From: JAIYDJ01 sp031400505
Lineage (GTDB): Bacteria > Pseudomonadota > Alphaproteobacteria > Rhodobacterales > Rhodobacteraceae
Assembly: GCA_031400505.1 (NCBI GenBank)
Contig: JANNPZ010000032.1
Location: forward strand, 1-64,000
DNA length: 64,000 nucleotides
Reading direction: 5' to 3'
The position numbers were made by a program, and so were the translations under genes. How positions within the stretch are numbered: the stretch's first letter is position 1; each line of letters opens with the position of its first letter. Positions 8,181-15,365 of this stretch are shown piece after piece. Under the pieces are notes generated by a model. It saw only the letters and a program-made list of their open reading frames with translations. It was not told the origin of the DNA and ran no database searches.

Positions 8181-9173
8181 ATGAAATTGGCAGGCAGCAT
8201 GTTGGCGATGGAGATATCGACCTTCGGTGCGCCGGATGTGCTGAAGCCGGTTTCGGTGCCGGTGCCGGTGCCGGGGCATGGGCAGATCGTCATCCGGGTA
8301 GCCTATGCCGGGGTCAACCGGCCCGATGCGCTGCAACGCGCCGGGGCCTATGCGCCGCCTGCGAATGCGTCAGCCTTGCCGGGGCTGGAGGCGTCGGGCA
8401 CCGTGGTGGCGATGGGGCCGGGGGCCACACGCTGGCAGATCGGGGACCGGGTTTGCGCGCTGTTGCCAGGCGGCGGCTATGCTGAATATGCGGCTTGTCC
8501 CGCCAGTCACGCCCTGCCCATTCCAGATGGCATGGGGCTGCGCGAGGCGGCCTGTCTGCCCGAGACATGTTTCACCGTCTGGTCGAACATGGTGTTGCGC
8601 GGCGGGTTGAAGGCAGGCGAGCGGTTCCTGGTGCATGGCGGCACATCGGGCATCGGCACGACAGCGATCCAGATTGCCCATGCGCTAGGCGCGCGGGTGT
8701 TCGCAACCGCAGGGTCGGACGAGAAGGCGCGGATCTGCGAGGGGTTGGGGGCAGAGCGCGGGATCAACTATCGGTCCGAGGATTTTGTCGAGATTGTCCG
8801 GGCGGCGGGCGGTGCGGATCTGATCCTGGACATGGTCGGGGGTCCCTACCTGCCGCGCAACGTCAAGGCCCTGGTCGATGACGGGCGCCTCGTGCAGATC
8901 GCGTTCCTGCAGGGGGCGAAGGTGGAGTTGAACTTTGCCGAGGTGATGATGCGGCGGCTGACCATCACCGGGTCCACGCTGCGCCCGCAGTCTGACACCG
9001 CCAAGGCGCGCTATGCCGCAGATGTCGAGGCCCATGTCTGGCCGATGATCGCTGTGGGCAAGGTCAAAGTGGTGCTGGACAGTGAATTTGCGCTGTCCGA
9101 AGCCCCGGCAGCGCATTGGCGAATCGAGGCACCGGGCCATGTCGGCAAGATCGTGCTGAAGGTCGAGCAGTAG
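8181..9173 (+). CDS. NAD(P)H-quinone oxidoreductase, zinc-independent MDR family
   Basis: 330 aa medium-chain reductase. It has an N-terminal GroES-like domain (VAYAGVNRPDALQRAGAY; LPGLEASGTVVAMGPG) and the nucleotide-binding motif VHGGTSGIGTTAIQIA near residues 152-167, then ATAGSDEKARICEGLGA. This matches the PIG3/QOR branch, which lacks zinc ligands and reduces quinones with NAD(P)H. The GAGGAG at 8169 overlaps the COQ9 stop and supports the ATG at 8181, although in-frame ATGs at 8199 and 8208 are also possible. Pairing with COQ9 hints at quinone metabolism. Confidence 0.88.
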   Translation: MKLAGSMLAMEISTFGAPDVLKPVSVPVPVPGHGQIVIRVAYAGVNRPDALQRAGAYAPPANASALPGLEASGTVVAMGPGATRWQIGDRVCALLPGGGYAEYAACPASHALPIPDGMGLREAACLPETCFTVWSNMVLRGGLKAGERFLVHGGTSGIGTTAIQIAHALGARVFATAGSDEKARICEGLGAERGINYRSEDFVEIVRAAGGADLILDMVGGPYLPRNVKALVDDGRLVQIAFLQGAKVELNFAEVMMRRLTITGSTLRPQSDTAKARYAADVEAHVWPMIAVGKVKVVLDSEFALSEAPAAHWRIEAPGHVGKIVLKVEQ

Positions 9174-9294
9174 GGTACGGCCCTGCTTGGGGAGTCGGAC
9201 GGCGGATGACGCAGACCGATGCCGGGCCTGTTGATCCGGTCTTTGACCGGGATTACCCCCGCCGCGCGCAAGCCTGCGAAGTGGGCTGCAGGCT

Positions 9295-9801
9295 TTACTT
9301 CAGCAAGTCCGCAGCGGCGTCTATCCCGGCCTGGGCGCAAAGCTCGTCCTCGTCACCGCTGGCACCGCTGACGCCGATGCCGCCAATCGGAACGCCGTCA
9401 ACCACGATCGGCAGGCCGCCGGGGAAGGCGACCAGACCGGGCACGAGCGCAATGCCCGGCAGGTCTGCGCCAACGCCATCCTTCGCGTCGCCATAGGACA
9501 GCGTTTCGAAGTTGCGGGTCGTGTTGTTGAACAGGGCGACCGTTCTGGCCTTGTTCGTAGCGATCGCTTCACAAGCCTTGCACGCCCCGTCCTGCCGGTT
9601 CACGAGGATCGTGTTTCCGCCATTGTCCACGATGACGACGTTGATTGGCATGTATTTGGTGGCGACCTGATGTGCTAGGCAAGCCTGCGCCATGACCTGT
9701 GCTGTTGCAAGGTCAAGGACCGGGTGCCGGTCCAGCGCAACTGCGGATTGTGCCGAAAACGAGGCCACGGTCAAAGCCATAACTCCCAAAACTCGTTTCA
9801 T
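9295..9801 (-). CDS. Secreted heme-binding HbpS/GlcG-like protein
   Basis: 168 aa with a Sec signal peptide (MKRVLGVMALTVASFSAQSAVA, cleavage near 22-23). The body has the HbpS/GlcG (DUF336) pattern: VDNGGNTILVNRQDGA, the KARTVALFNNTTRNFE segment, VAFPGGLPIVVDG and IGGIGVSGASGDEDELCAQAGIDA. Family members bind heme or small ligands outside the cytoplasm. Cysteines occur at KACEA and ELCAQA. The start is supported by GGGAGGAGGCTGA. Isolated gene; nothing in its surroundings narrows the role. Confidence 0.8.
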   Translation of the reverse strand: MKRVLGVMALTVASFSAQSAVALDRHPVLDLATAQVMAQACLAHQVATKYMPINVVIVDNGGNTILVNRQDGACKACEAIATNKARTVALFNNTTRNFETLSYGDAKDGVGADLPGIALVPGLVAFPGGLPIVVDGVPIGGIGVSGASGDEDELCAQAGIDAAADLLK

Positions 9802-10166
9802 TCAGCCTCCTCCCTGAGATCTGCGCATAAGCGCAAATTGAAGATGAATGCGGTTCGAACCTCAAATTAACGATTCGTTAGGGAATTCAGTGAATATCCA
9901 CGCATTATCGCGCCTTTCTGATGTGGGTACATCAGGAATTCCCTGAAAAAACCGCCTGTTGGCCCGGATTTCGCCCCCGCCAAGACAATTGGAACAGGTG
10001 GCCGAAGTGGCTGCGGCGCCGCGTTGCTGCGGCTCGACTTTACGCCAAGGACCGATCTTTTCGTGTGGCCATCTGCGAAAACGGTCGCGCTCGACAACTC
10101 TGCGGTGTGCTGCAGTCCAAGTTGACAGCACGAGATGACAGCACGAAAAGCTTGTCGAAACGCAAC
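9802..10166. other. Intergenic stretch with an inverted repeat
   Basis: 365 bp without a supported gene; the frames here are low quality and unlike known proteins. It holds an exact 9-bp inverted repeat, AGGGAATTC (9880-9888) and GAATTCCCT (9936-9944), with A residues after the right arm. The section up to 9880 is the 5' leader of the HbpS-like gene. A GGTTCGAACC near 9851 is not part of a tRNA. Confidence 0.4.
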
Positions 10167-10802
10167 CTAGCGGACGGCGTCGAGGCCGGCGTCAGATAAG
10201 GTGCAATCGCGGATCACGTCCGGGCCGCAGCGGCGGGGGGACAGGTCTTTGGACAGACAGATGCGGACTTCCTGGATCATGCCGCTTTGGCAGGTGACGG
10301 TAACCTGATCGCGCGCAAGCTGCGGGTTGCTTTCCAGAAACGCGCCTTCGATGACCTCTGCTGGCACTTCGAGGTCCTTGGAGATCTTGGCAAAGACCGG
10401 CGGAATGGTCACCCCGGCATAGGCACGGCGCATCAGACCGTAATAGTCGAGGGCGGGCAGATCGGTGCAGCGGCCATGCTTTTTCCATTGATACCACGCA
10501 AGGCCCGACCCGCCCATGATGTCGGCCATGGCGTCGGATGCGCTGCGGGACGGGTCGCGCTGTGTGGTCCGGCAGTAGCTCGGCCAGCCGTCTTCAAACT
10601 GCGGCCAAAGCCCGTGCAGGGTAAAGGTCAGCCCACGCCCGGCGTCGCATTGCGGATCGCGGCGGTCGTCGCCGATCTGCGCGCACCAGTTGGCCGACCA
10701 TGAGAGCGCCATCACATAATAGTCGAAATCGCCCGCGGGGTCGCCTTCGGCGAGGGCGGGAAGGGGCAGGCTCAGGCAGGCCAGCAGGGCGAGGGTGCGC
10801 AT
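10167..10802 (-). CDS. RNase T2-family secreted ribonuclease with an altered catalytic site
   Basis: 211 aa. Signal peptide MRTLALLACLSLPLPALA. The two conserved active-site segments are recognisable: FTLHGLWPQ (H63) and WYQWKKHGRC (H109). RNase T2 enzymes make 2',3'-cyclic phosphates with two His and a Glu; the usual HEWxKHG reads YQWKKHG here, so Glu is replaced by Gln105. Several Cys (40, 52, 77, 112) fit disulfide bonding. The ATG at 10802 lies 9 nt after AGGAGG; a GTG at 10808 would be too close to it. Confidence 0.87.
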   Translation of the reverse strand: MRTLALLACLSLPLPALAEGDPAGDFDYYVMALSWSANWCAQIGDDRRDPQCDAGRGLTFTLHGLWPQFEDGWPSYCRTTQRDPSRSASDAMADIMGGSGLAWYQWKKHGRCTDLPALDYYGLMRRAYAGVTIPPVFAKISKDLEVPAEVIEGAFLESNPQLARDQVTVTCQSGMIQEVRICLSKDLSPRRCGPDVIRDCTLSDAGLDAVR

Positions 10803-10924
10803 TTTCACTTTCCTCCTATCACAAAGGGGACTATACGACGGTCAATTCCCGAAAACGAGACGATCCGCGGCCCAGGTCGCAGCCGTTTTCCCGGCCCGGG
10901 AGAGATTTGTAAAGGAGTGATCCG

Positions 10925-11677
10925 ATGAGCCGCCCTCTGATGTCGAAAGCCACGGCTGTCTGGCTGGTTGACAACACCACGCTGAACTTTCGCCAGATCG
11001 CCGATTTCTGCGGGATGCATGAGCTGGAAGTGCAGGGGATTGCCGATGGTGATGTGGCGACGGGGGTGAAGGGGTTCGATCCGGTCGGCAACAACCAGTT
11101 GGAGCAGATCGAGATCGACCGCGCGCAGGCCGATCCGTTGTACAAGATGAAGCTGAAGTTCAACCCGTCTGCGGTGGGCGAGGAAAAACGGCGCGGTCCG
11201 CGCTACACGCCCTTGTCCAAGCGGCAGGACCGCCCGGCCGCGATCCTGTGGCTGGTGAAATTTCACCCGGAACTGTCGGATGGTGCGGTGGGCAAGCTGG
11301 TCGGGACGACGAAGCCCACGATCCAGTCGATCCGCAGTCGCAGCCACTGGAACATCAACAACATCACGCCGATCGATCCGGTAGCGCTGGGGCTGTGCCG
11401 GCAATCGGAACTGGACAGCGCGGTGCAGGCGGCTGTGCGCAAGAAGGCGGCGGGGAGTGTTGTCATGAGCGATGACGAGCGCCGCAAACTGGTGTCGACC
11501 GAGCAGTCCCTGGGCATGGATGTCGCGCCGAAGATGTCGGATGATGCGCCGGTCTTTGCCGGGTTCGCGCCTGCCGAGCATGAGGAAAAGGCGTCTGATT
11601 TCTCGGATGCCGAGAGTTTTTTCAACCTTCCGGATGCCGAAGACGACGAGGACGAAGACGCAGGGCCGCGTCGCTAG
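10925..11677 (+). CDS. DUF1013 / TrcR-type cell-cycle transcriptional regulator
   Basis: 250 aa. The first 180 residues (VWLVDNTTLNFRQIADFCGM; FDPVGNNQLEQIEIDRA; RGPRYTPLSKRQDRPAAILW; TTKPTIQSIRSRSHWN) match DUF1013, an alphaproteobacterial family that current annotation names TrcR, a cell-cycle regulator. A helix-turn-helix-like stretch occurs around LSDGAVGKLVGTTKPTIQSI. The C-terminal tail is acidic and low in complexity (EDDEDEDAGPRR). The start follows AAGGAGTGATCCG. The TrcR name is from memory and should be checked. Confidence 0.75.
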   Translation: MSRPLMSKATAVWLVDNTTLNFRQIADFCGMHELEVQGIADGDVATGVKGFDPVGNNQLEQIEIDRAQADPLYKMKLKFNPSAVGEEKRRGPRYTPLSKRQDRPAAILWLVKFHPELSDGAVGKLVGTTKPTIQSIRSRSHWNINNITPIDPVALGLCRQSELDSAVQAAVRKKAAGSVVMSDDERRKLVSTEQSLGMDVAPKMSDDAPVFAGFAPAEHEEKASDFSDAESFFNLPDAEDDEDEDAGPRR

Positions 11678-11740
11678 AAAGCCGGCTGCCCTGCGCAGGA
11701 TTTCTCCACAACGTTTTTGCGCAGGTTTTTTTGGCGGTCG

Positions 11741-11791
11741 CCGGGGGTTTCACACCCCCGGACCCCCGTGGGATATTTGCGCCAAGATGAA
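11741..11791. repeat. Dispersed GC-rich intergenic repeat, copy B, with hairpin
   Basis: CCGGGGGT pairs with ACCCCCGG (8-bp stem 41-48/54-61 of the 11700s, TTCAC loop). It is followed by ACCCCCGTGGGATATTT and CGCCAAGATGAA. It lies between convergent trcR and recR genes, where a terminator is expected. The sequence is nearly the same as copy A and as inverted copy C. Confidence 0.65.
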
Positions 11792-11819
11792 TTGGGCGCA
11801 GGTCTCTGTGGCCGGATTG

Positions 11820-12419
11820 TCAGAATGCCTTGCGGGACCGGATTGCCGCGCTGATTGTGCCGTCGTCAAGATAGTCCAGTTCGCCGCCAATCGGCACGCC
11901 TTGGGCAAGCGACGTGACGGGGATGCCGGTGATGCTGAGCGCTTCGGCGATGTAATGTGCCGTGGTCTGCCCATCGACGGTCGCATTCAGAGCCAGGATC
12001 ACTTCGCGGATGCCTTCATCACCGATCCGGTCGATCAGGCGCGGGATGCGCAATTCGTCCGGTCCGATTGCGTCGAGCGCCGACAACGTGCCGCCCAGCA
12101 CGTGATAGCGGCCCTTGAAGGCGCCTGAACGTTCCAGCGCCCAAAGGTCTGCCACGTCTGCGACAACACAAAGCGTGCCGCCCGCGCGCGCATCATCGGC
12201 GCAGATCGGGCAGGTGTCCGCGGTGCCGATATTGCCGCAGGTCAGGCAATCGTGCGCGCTTGACGCCACCGTTGCCATGGCTTGCGCCAAAGGGGCCATC
12301 AGGGTGCTGCGTTTTTTCAGCAAGGTCAGCACGGCGCGGCGGGCAGAGCGGGGGCCAAGGCCCGGAAGGCGGGCCATAAGATCGATCAGGGCGTCGATGT
12401 CGCGGGGCGTTGCGGTCAT
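11820..12419 (-). CDS. recR: Recombination protein RecR
   Basis: 199 aa, standard length. An N-terminal helix-hairpin-helix (LMARLPGLGPRSARRAVLTLL) is followed by a four-Cys zinc motif (C58, C61, C70, C73) and a Toprim domain (LCVVADVADLWALE through LALNATVDGQTTAHYI). The C-terminal Walker-like LAQGVPIGGELDYLDDGT is present. It works with RecO and RecF to load RecA on gapped DNA. The start codon abuts the ybaB stop, so the two genes are translationally close, as in many bacteria. Confidence 0.97.
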   Translation of the reverse strand: MTATPRDIDALIDLMARLPGLGPRSARRAVLTLLKKRSTLMAPLAQAMATVASSAHDCLTCGNIGTADTCPICADDARAGGTLCVVADVADLWALERSGAFKGRYHVLGGTLSALDAIGPDELRIPRLIDRIGDEGIREVILALNATVDGQTTAHYIAEALSITGIPVTSLAQGVPIGGELDYLDDGTISAAIRSRKAF

Positions 12420-12764
12420 TCAGAACGGCAGCTTCATGCCGGCGGGCAGGCCCAGGCCTTCGGTCAGGCGGGCCATTTCTGCCTGCCCGCGCGCCGCCGC
12501 CCGGGTTTGGGCGTCACGGATGGCGGCAAGGATCAGGTCTTCGACCACCTCCTTTTCGGATGCCACCAGAATTGACGGGTCGATATCAAGGCTGATGACA
12601 TCACCCTTGGCGGTGACCTGCACTTTGACCAGCCCGGCCCCTGCTTCGCCCGTGACAACTGTTTGCGCGAGATCGTCTTGCAGTTTCGCCAGCTTGGCCT
12701 GCATTTCGGTCGCTGCTTTCATCATTTTGGCCATGTCGCCAAGGCCACCCAGACCTTTCAGCAT
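12420..12764 (-). CDS. YbaB/EbfC nucleoid-associated protein
   Basis: 114 aa. MLKGLGGLGDMAKMMKAATE, the coiled-coil AKLQDDLAQT segment and VSLDIDPS-type strand identify the YbaB/EbfC family, dimeric DNA-binding proteins often encoded between dnaX and recR. The start is set by CAAAGGAGAACGGTTT; an extension to 12824 is not conserved. The family order dnaX-ybaB-recR is kept here, but 682 bp separate dnaX from ybaB. Confidence 0.92.
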   Translation of the reverse strand: MLKGLGGLGDMAKMMKAATEMQAKLAKLQDDLAQTVVTGEAGAGLVKVQVTAKGDVISLDIDPSILVASEKEVVEDLILAAIRDAQTRAAARGQAEMARLTEGLGLPAGMKLPF

Positions 12765-13446
12765 AAACCGTTCTCCTTTGGCATCCTGCAGTCTTATCGT
12801 AAGGGGCCTGTTGCACCACGACAAGAGGAAGCGGTTTGGCCCCCGGCGCGGCCTGTGCCTGCGCGCGGTCGAGGTGGCAGCATCCGGGGGCAGAAACGCT
12901 GGTGATCAAATCAGAAACAGGACACATCGCGCTGCATTAAACCGTGTCCCGAACCTGCATGTAGAGAAGCGGACCGCGAGATGTTGCTGCGCCTTGCATC
13001 CATCACCGTCGCTGTGTCAGGCTTTCTGACCCCGGATCAAATTTGGCCCGCCGATCCGACGACCGACGATCCCTTGCTGTGGGGTGCAGCGCCCGGGTCG
13101 CGCGATCGTCGAACGGCAGAGCCGGATCGGGCAAACCCTGGCACGCAGGTGCTGCGGCGCCTGTCAGATCGCTGACCCTGCCTATGGGAGGCAAGAAATG
13201 ACGGCAGACCGGAGATTTGCCGTGTCAGAAGACTAACGGCCCGAAAAATTCGTGCTGCGAGAGGCCGGGGTTTTGCCGATCGTGAGGGCCGCAGTTCCGG
13301 GGGGGGGGTGGACACGCGCGGTAGAGGGGCTGCATGACCCAATCGAGACTGCGGCCAGTTTACGCCGACCCGCCGGGCTCAGCCCATGGGCCTGCGAGAG
13401 ATAGGGTCTGCGAATGTCTACCCCCGACGTTTTGCCCTGGCCTTGA
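12765..13446. other. Long dnaX-ybaB intergenic region of unknown content
   Basis: 682 bp in a place where related genomes usually have little sequence. I recognise no gene or RNA. It contains a 10-G run at 13299-13308 and a possible 64-aa plus-strand ORF (12981-13175). A 12-codon ORF at 13198-13236 has a good GGGAGGCAAGAA ribosome site. The part next to 12764 is the ybaB leader. It may hold a remnant of a lost gene. Confidence 0.4.
12981..13175 (+). CDS. Possible small hypothetical protein
   Basis: 64 codons. The start is hydrophobic (MLLRLASITVAVSGFLT), resembling a short signal or anchor, and the rest is polar and Arg/Asp/Pro-rich. The ribosome site is weak (GCGAG). Codon third positions are less GC-rich than in neighbouring genes. 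I do not recognise it, and it may be chance. Confidence 0.2.
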   Translation: MLLRLASITVAVSGFLTPDQIWPADPTTDDPLLWGAAPGSRDRRTAEPDRANPGTQVLRRLSDR

Positions 13447-15177
13447 TCAGTCGTCTTCGAAAGGATCCCATTCATCCTCCACCTCGGGCAAGGCTGCAGC
13501 CACGGCAGCCGCCGTCAGTGTGGCAGGCGAACGGATGTCGGTGATCTTTGCGCCGGGAAAGGCAGCAAGCACCGCGCGTACCAGCGGATTGGCCATCGCT
13601 TCGGTTTCGGCCGCGCGCCGTCCCTCTTGCTGGCGTTCGACAATTGTCGCACCCCCGCCTTCTGACACCACGCTGACCGCCCACCGGGTGCCGGTCCAGC
13701 CCTGCAGACGCTGACCAAGCCGGGCAGCAAGATCGGGGGCGGCCCCCGGCCCGGGTTCGAATTCGACGCGCCCCGGAGTGTAGCGGACAAGCCGCAGGTT
13801 GGCCTCGACCTCAACCAGCAGGGTCATGTCACGTTTCGCGCGGATCAGCCCGACAACGGCGTCGAACGTTGCAAGAACCGGTGCTGGTTGCACAGACAGG
13901 ACCTGCCCGGACGCTGTGACCTGCCCGGACGATGTGACCTGACTGCGCTCTGCGCGGGGCAATGGGGCCGCAGACATGCCCGTGCCGATCGGAGCACCCG
14001 CCACTGCTGCTGCAGGCTGGCTGCCTTGCAGACGTTTGATCAGCGTTTCGGGGTCGGGCAGGTCGGACACATGGGTCAGCCTGATCACCACCATCTCGGC
14101 CGCCATCATTGCATTGGGCGCAAGTGCCACCTCTTCCAACGCTTTGAGCAACATCTGCCAGCTGCGCGACAACACCCGCATCGGCAGACGTTGCGCCATG
14201 TCGCGCCCCCGGTCGCGTTCATCGGGCGGGGTGGTGGGGTCGTCTGCCGCGGCAGGCGTGATCTTGATCACCGACAGCCAATGGGTGATCTCGGCCAGAT
14301 CGCGCAGCACTGCTATCGGGTCGGCCCCTTCGGCATATTGCCCCGACAATTCCGCAAGCGCCCCTGCCGCATCGCCACGCATGATCATATCGAAAAGATC
14401 AAGCACCCTGCCGCGGTCGGCCAAGCCCAGCATGGCGCGGACCTGCCCCGCCGAGGTTTCGCCCACCCCCTGCCCGATCGCCTGATCAAGCAGGGACAGC
14501 GCATCGCGCACCGACCCTTCGGCGGCCCGTGCGATCAGCGCCAACGCATCGGGGGCAACCACGGCGGCCTCTTGCGCCAGGATCGACGACAGATGCGCCA
14601 TCATGACCTCTGGCTCGATCCGGCGCAGGTCATAGCGCTGGCATCGCGACAGGATGGTAACGGGCACTTTCCGGATTTCAGTGGTGGCAAAGATGAACTT
14701 CACATGCGCCGGCGGCTCTTCCAGCGTTTTCAGCAAGGCGTTGAAGGCATTGGTCGACAACATGTGAACTTCGTCGATGATGTAGACCTTATAGCGCGCC
14801 GACGCCGCGCGATAATGTACCGAATCGATGATTTCGCGGATGTCGCCCACGCCGGTCCGGCTTGCCGCATCCATCTCCAGCACATCTACATGCCGTCCTT
14901 CGCTGATCGCCACGCAAGGCTCGCAAACCCCGCATGGCTGGGTGGTCGGCCCGCCCGCGCCGTCCGGACCGATGCAGTTCAACCCCTTGGCAATGATCCG
15001 TGCCGTGGTGGTTTTGCCCGTGCCCCGAATACCTGTCATTACAAAGGCTTGCGCGATCCGGTCCGAAGCAAAGGCATTCTTCAGCGTGCGCACCATCGCG
15101 TCTTGCCCGATCAGATCGGCAAAAGTCGCGGGGCGGTACTTTCGGGCCAGCACCTGATACGCCGGAACATCTGTCAT
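13447..15177 (-). CDS. dnaX: DNA polymerase III subunits gamma/tau
   Basis: 576 aa. This is the clamp-loader AAA+ ATPase. Residues 5-30 (YQVLARKYRPATFADLIGQ) are diagnostic. The Walker A GIRGTGKTTTA is at 49-59, zinc-module cysteines are C68, C82, C85 and C88, and Walker B IIDEVHML is at 133-140. The SRC motif (ILSRCQRYDL) follows. The C-terminal 200 residues are the polymerase- and helicase-binding tau part. The start at 15177 follows GAGGTGACCCG. I see no slippery frameshift heptamer by eye, so a gamma form is not asserted. Confidence 0.96.
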   Translation of the reverse strand: MTDVPAYQVLARKYRPATFADLIGQDAMVRTLKNAFASDRIAQAFVMTGIRGTGKTTTARIIAKGLNCIGPDGAGGPTTQPCGVCEPCVAISEGRHVDVLEMDAASRTGVGDIREIIDSVHYRAASARYKVYIIDEVHMLSTNAFNALLKTLEEPPAHVKFIFATTEIRKVPVTILSRCQRYDLRRIEPEVMMAHLSSILAQEAAVVAPDALALIARAAEGSVRDALSLLDQAIGQGVGETSAGQVRAMLGLADRGRVLDLFDMIMRGDAAGALAELSGQYAEGADPIAVLRDLAEITHWLSVIKITPAAADDPTTPPDERDRGRDMAQRLPMRVLSRSWQMLLKALEEVALAPNAMMAAEMVVIRLTHVSDLPDPETLIKRLQGSQPAAAVAGAPIGTGMSAAPLPRAERSQVTSSGQVTASGQVLSVQPAPVLATFDAVVGLIRAKRDMTLLVEVEANLRLVRYTPGRVEFEPGPGAAPDLAARLGQRLQGWTGTRWAVSVVSEGGGATIVERQQEGRRAAETEAMANPLVRAVLAAFPGAKITDIRSPATLTAAAVAAALPEVEDEWDPFEDD

Positions 15178-15237
15178 CGGGTCACCTCGTTCCTTTCAGT
15201 TTATCGGCCTGACCCCAAGAGGTAAACCATCCCCGCG

Positions 15238-15285
15238 TCATTCATCTTGGCGGAAATATCCCGGGGGCCCGGGGGCTGGCCCCCG
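15238..15285 (-). repeat. Dispersed GC-rich intergenic repeat, copy C (inverted)
   Basis: On the minus strand it reads CCCCCGGGCCCCCGGG, then ATATTT and CGCCAAGATGAAT, closely matching copy B in the opposite orientation. It lies upstream of dnaX and downstream of the macB stop. Confidence 0.6.
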
Positions 15286-15356
15286 GTCTGGCGATCCCTG
15301 TGGGCTGGCCCCCATGTCAGGCGATACCGGGGGGGCTTGGCCCCTCGACTATCCCC
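15271..15356. repeat. Three tandem imperfect repeats of about 30 bp
   Basis: Units begin near 15271, 15300 and 15329. Each has a G-rich start, CTGGCCCC or CTTGGCCCC, and ends in CGATCCC, CGATACC or CTATCCCC. They fill the space between repeat copy C and the macB stop codon (15366). They could form alternative hairpins at the 3' end of the macAB transcript. Confidence 0.5.
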
Positions 15357-15365
15357 AAACTGTGC

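Noticed and set aside
9849..9862. GGTTCGAACC that looks like a tRNA T-loop
   Set aside because: The flanking bases do not pair as a T stem, and no acceptor, D or anticodon arms are nearby.
13198..13236. 12-codon ORF with a good ribosome site (MTADRRFAVSED)
   Set aside because: Too short to support by itself and has no following gene on that strand; mentioned only within the gap entry.
13888..15225. 445-codon plus-strand ORF opposite dnaX
   Set aside because: Antisense to a certain gene, composition is that of a shadow frame, and no ribosome site.
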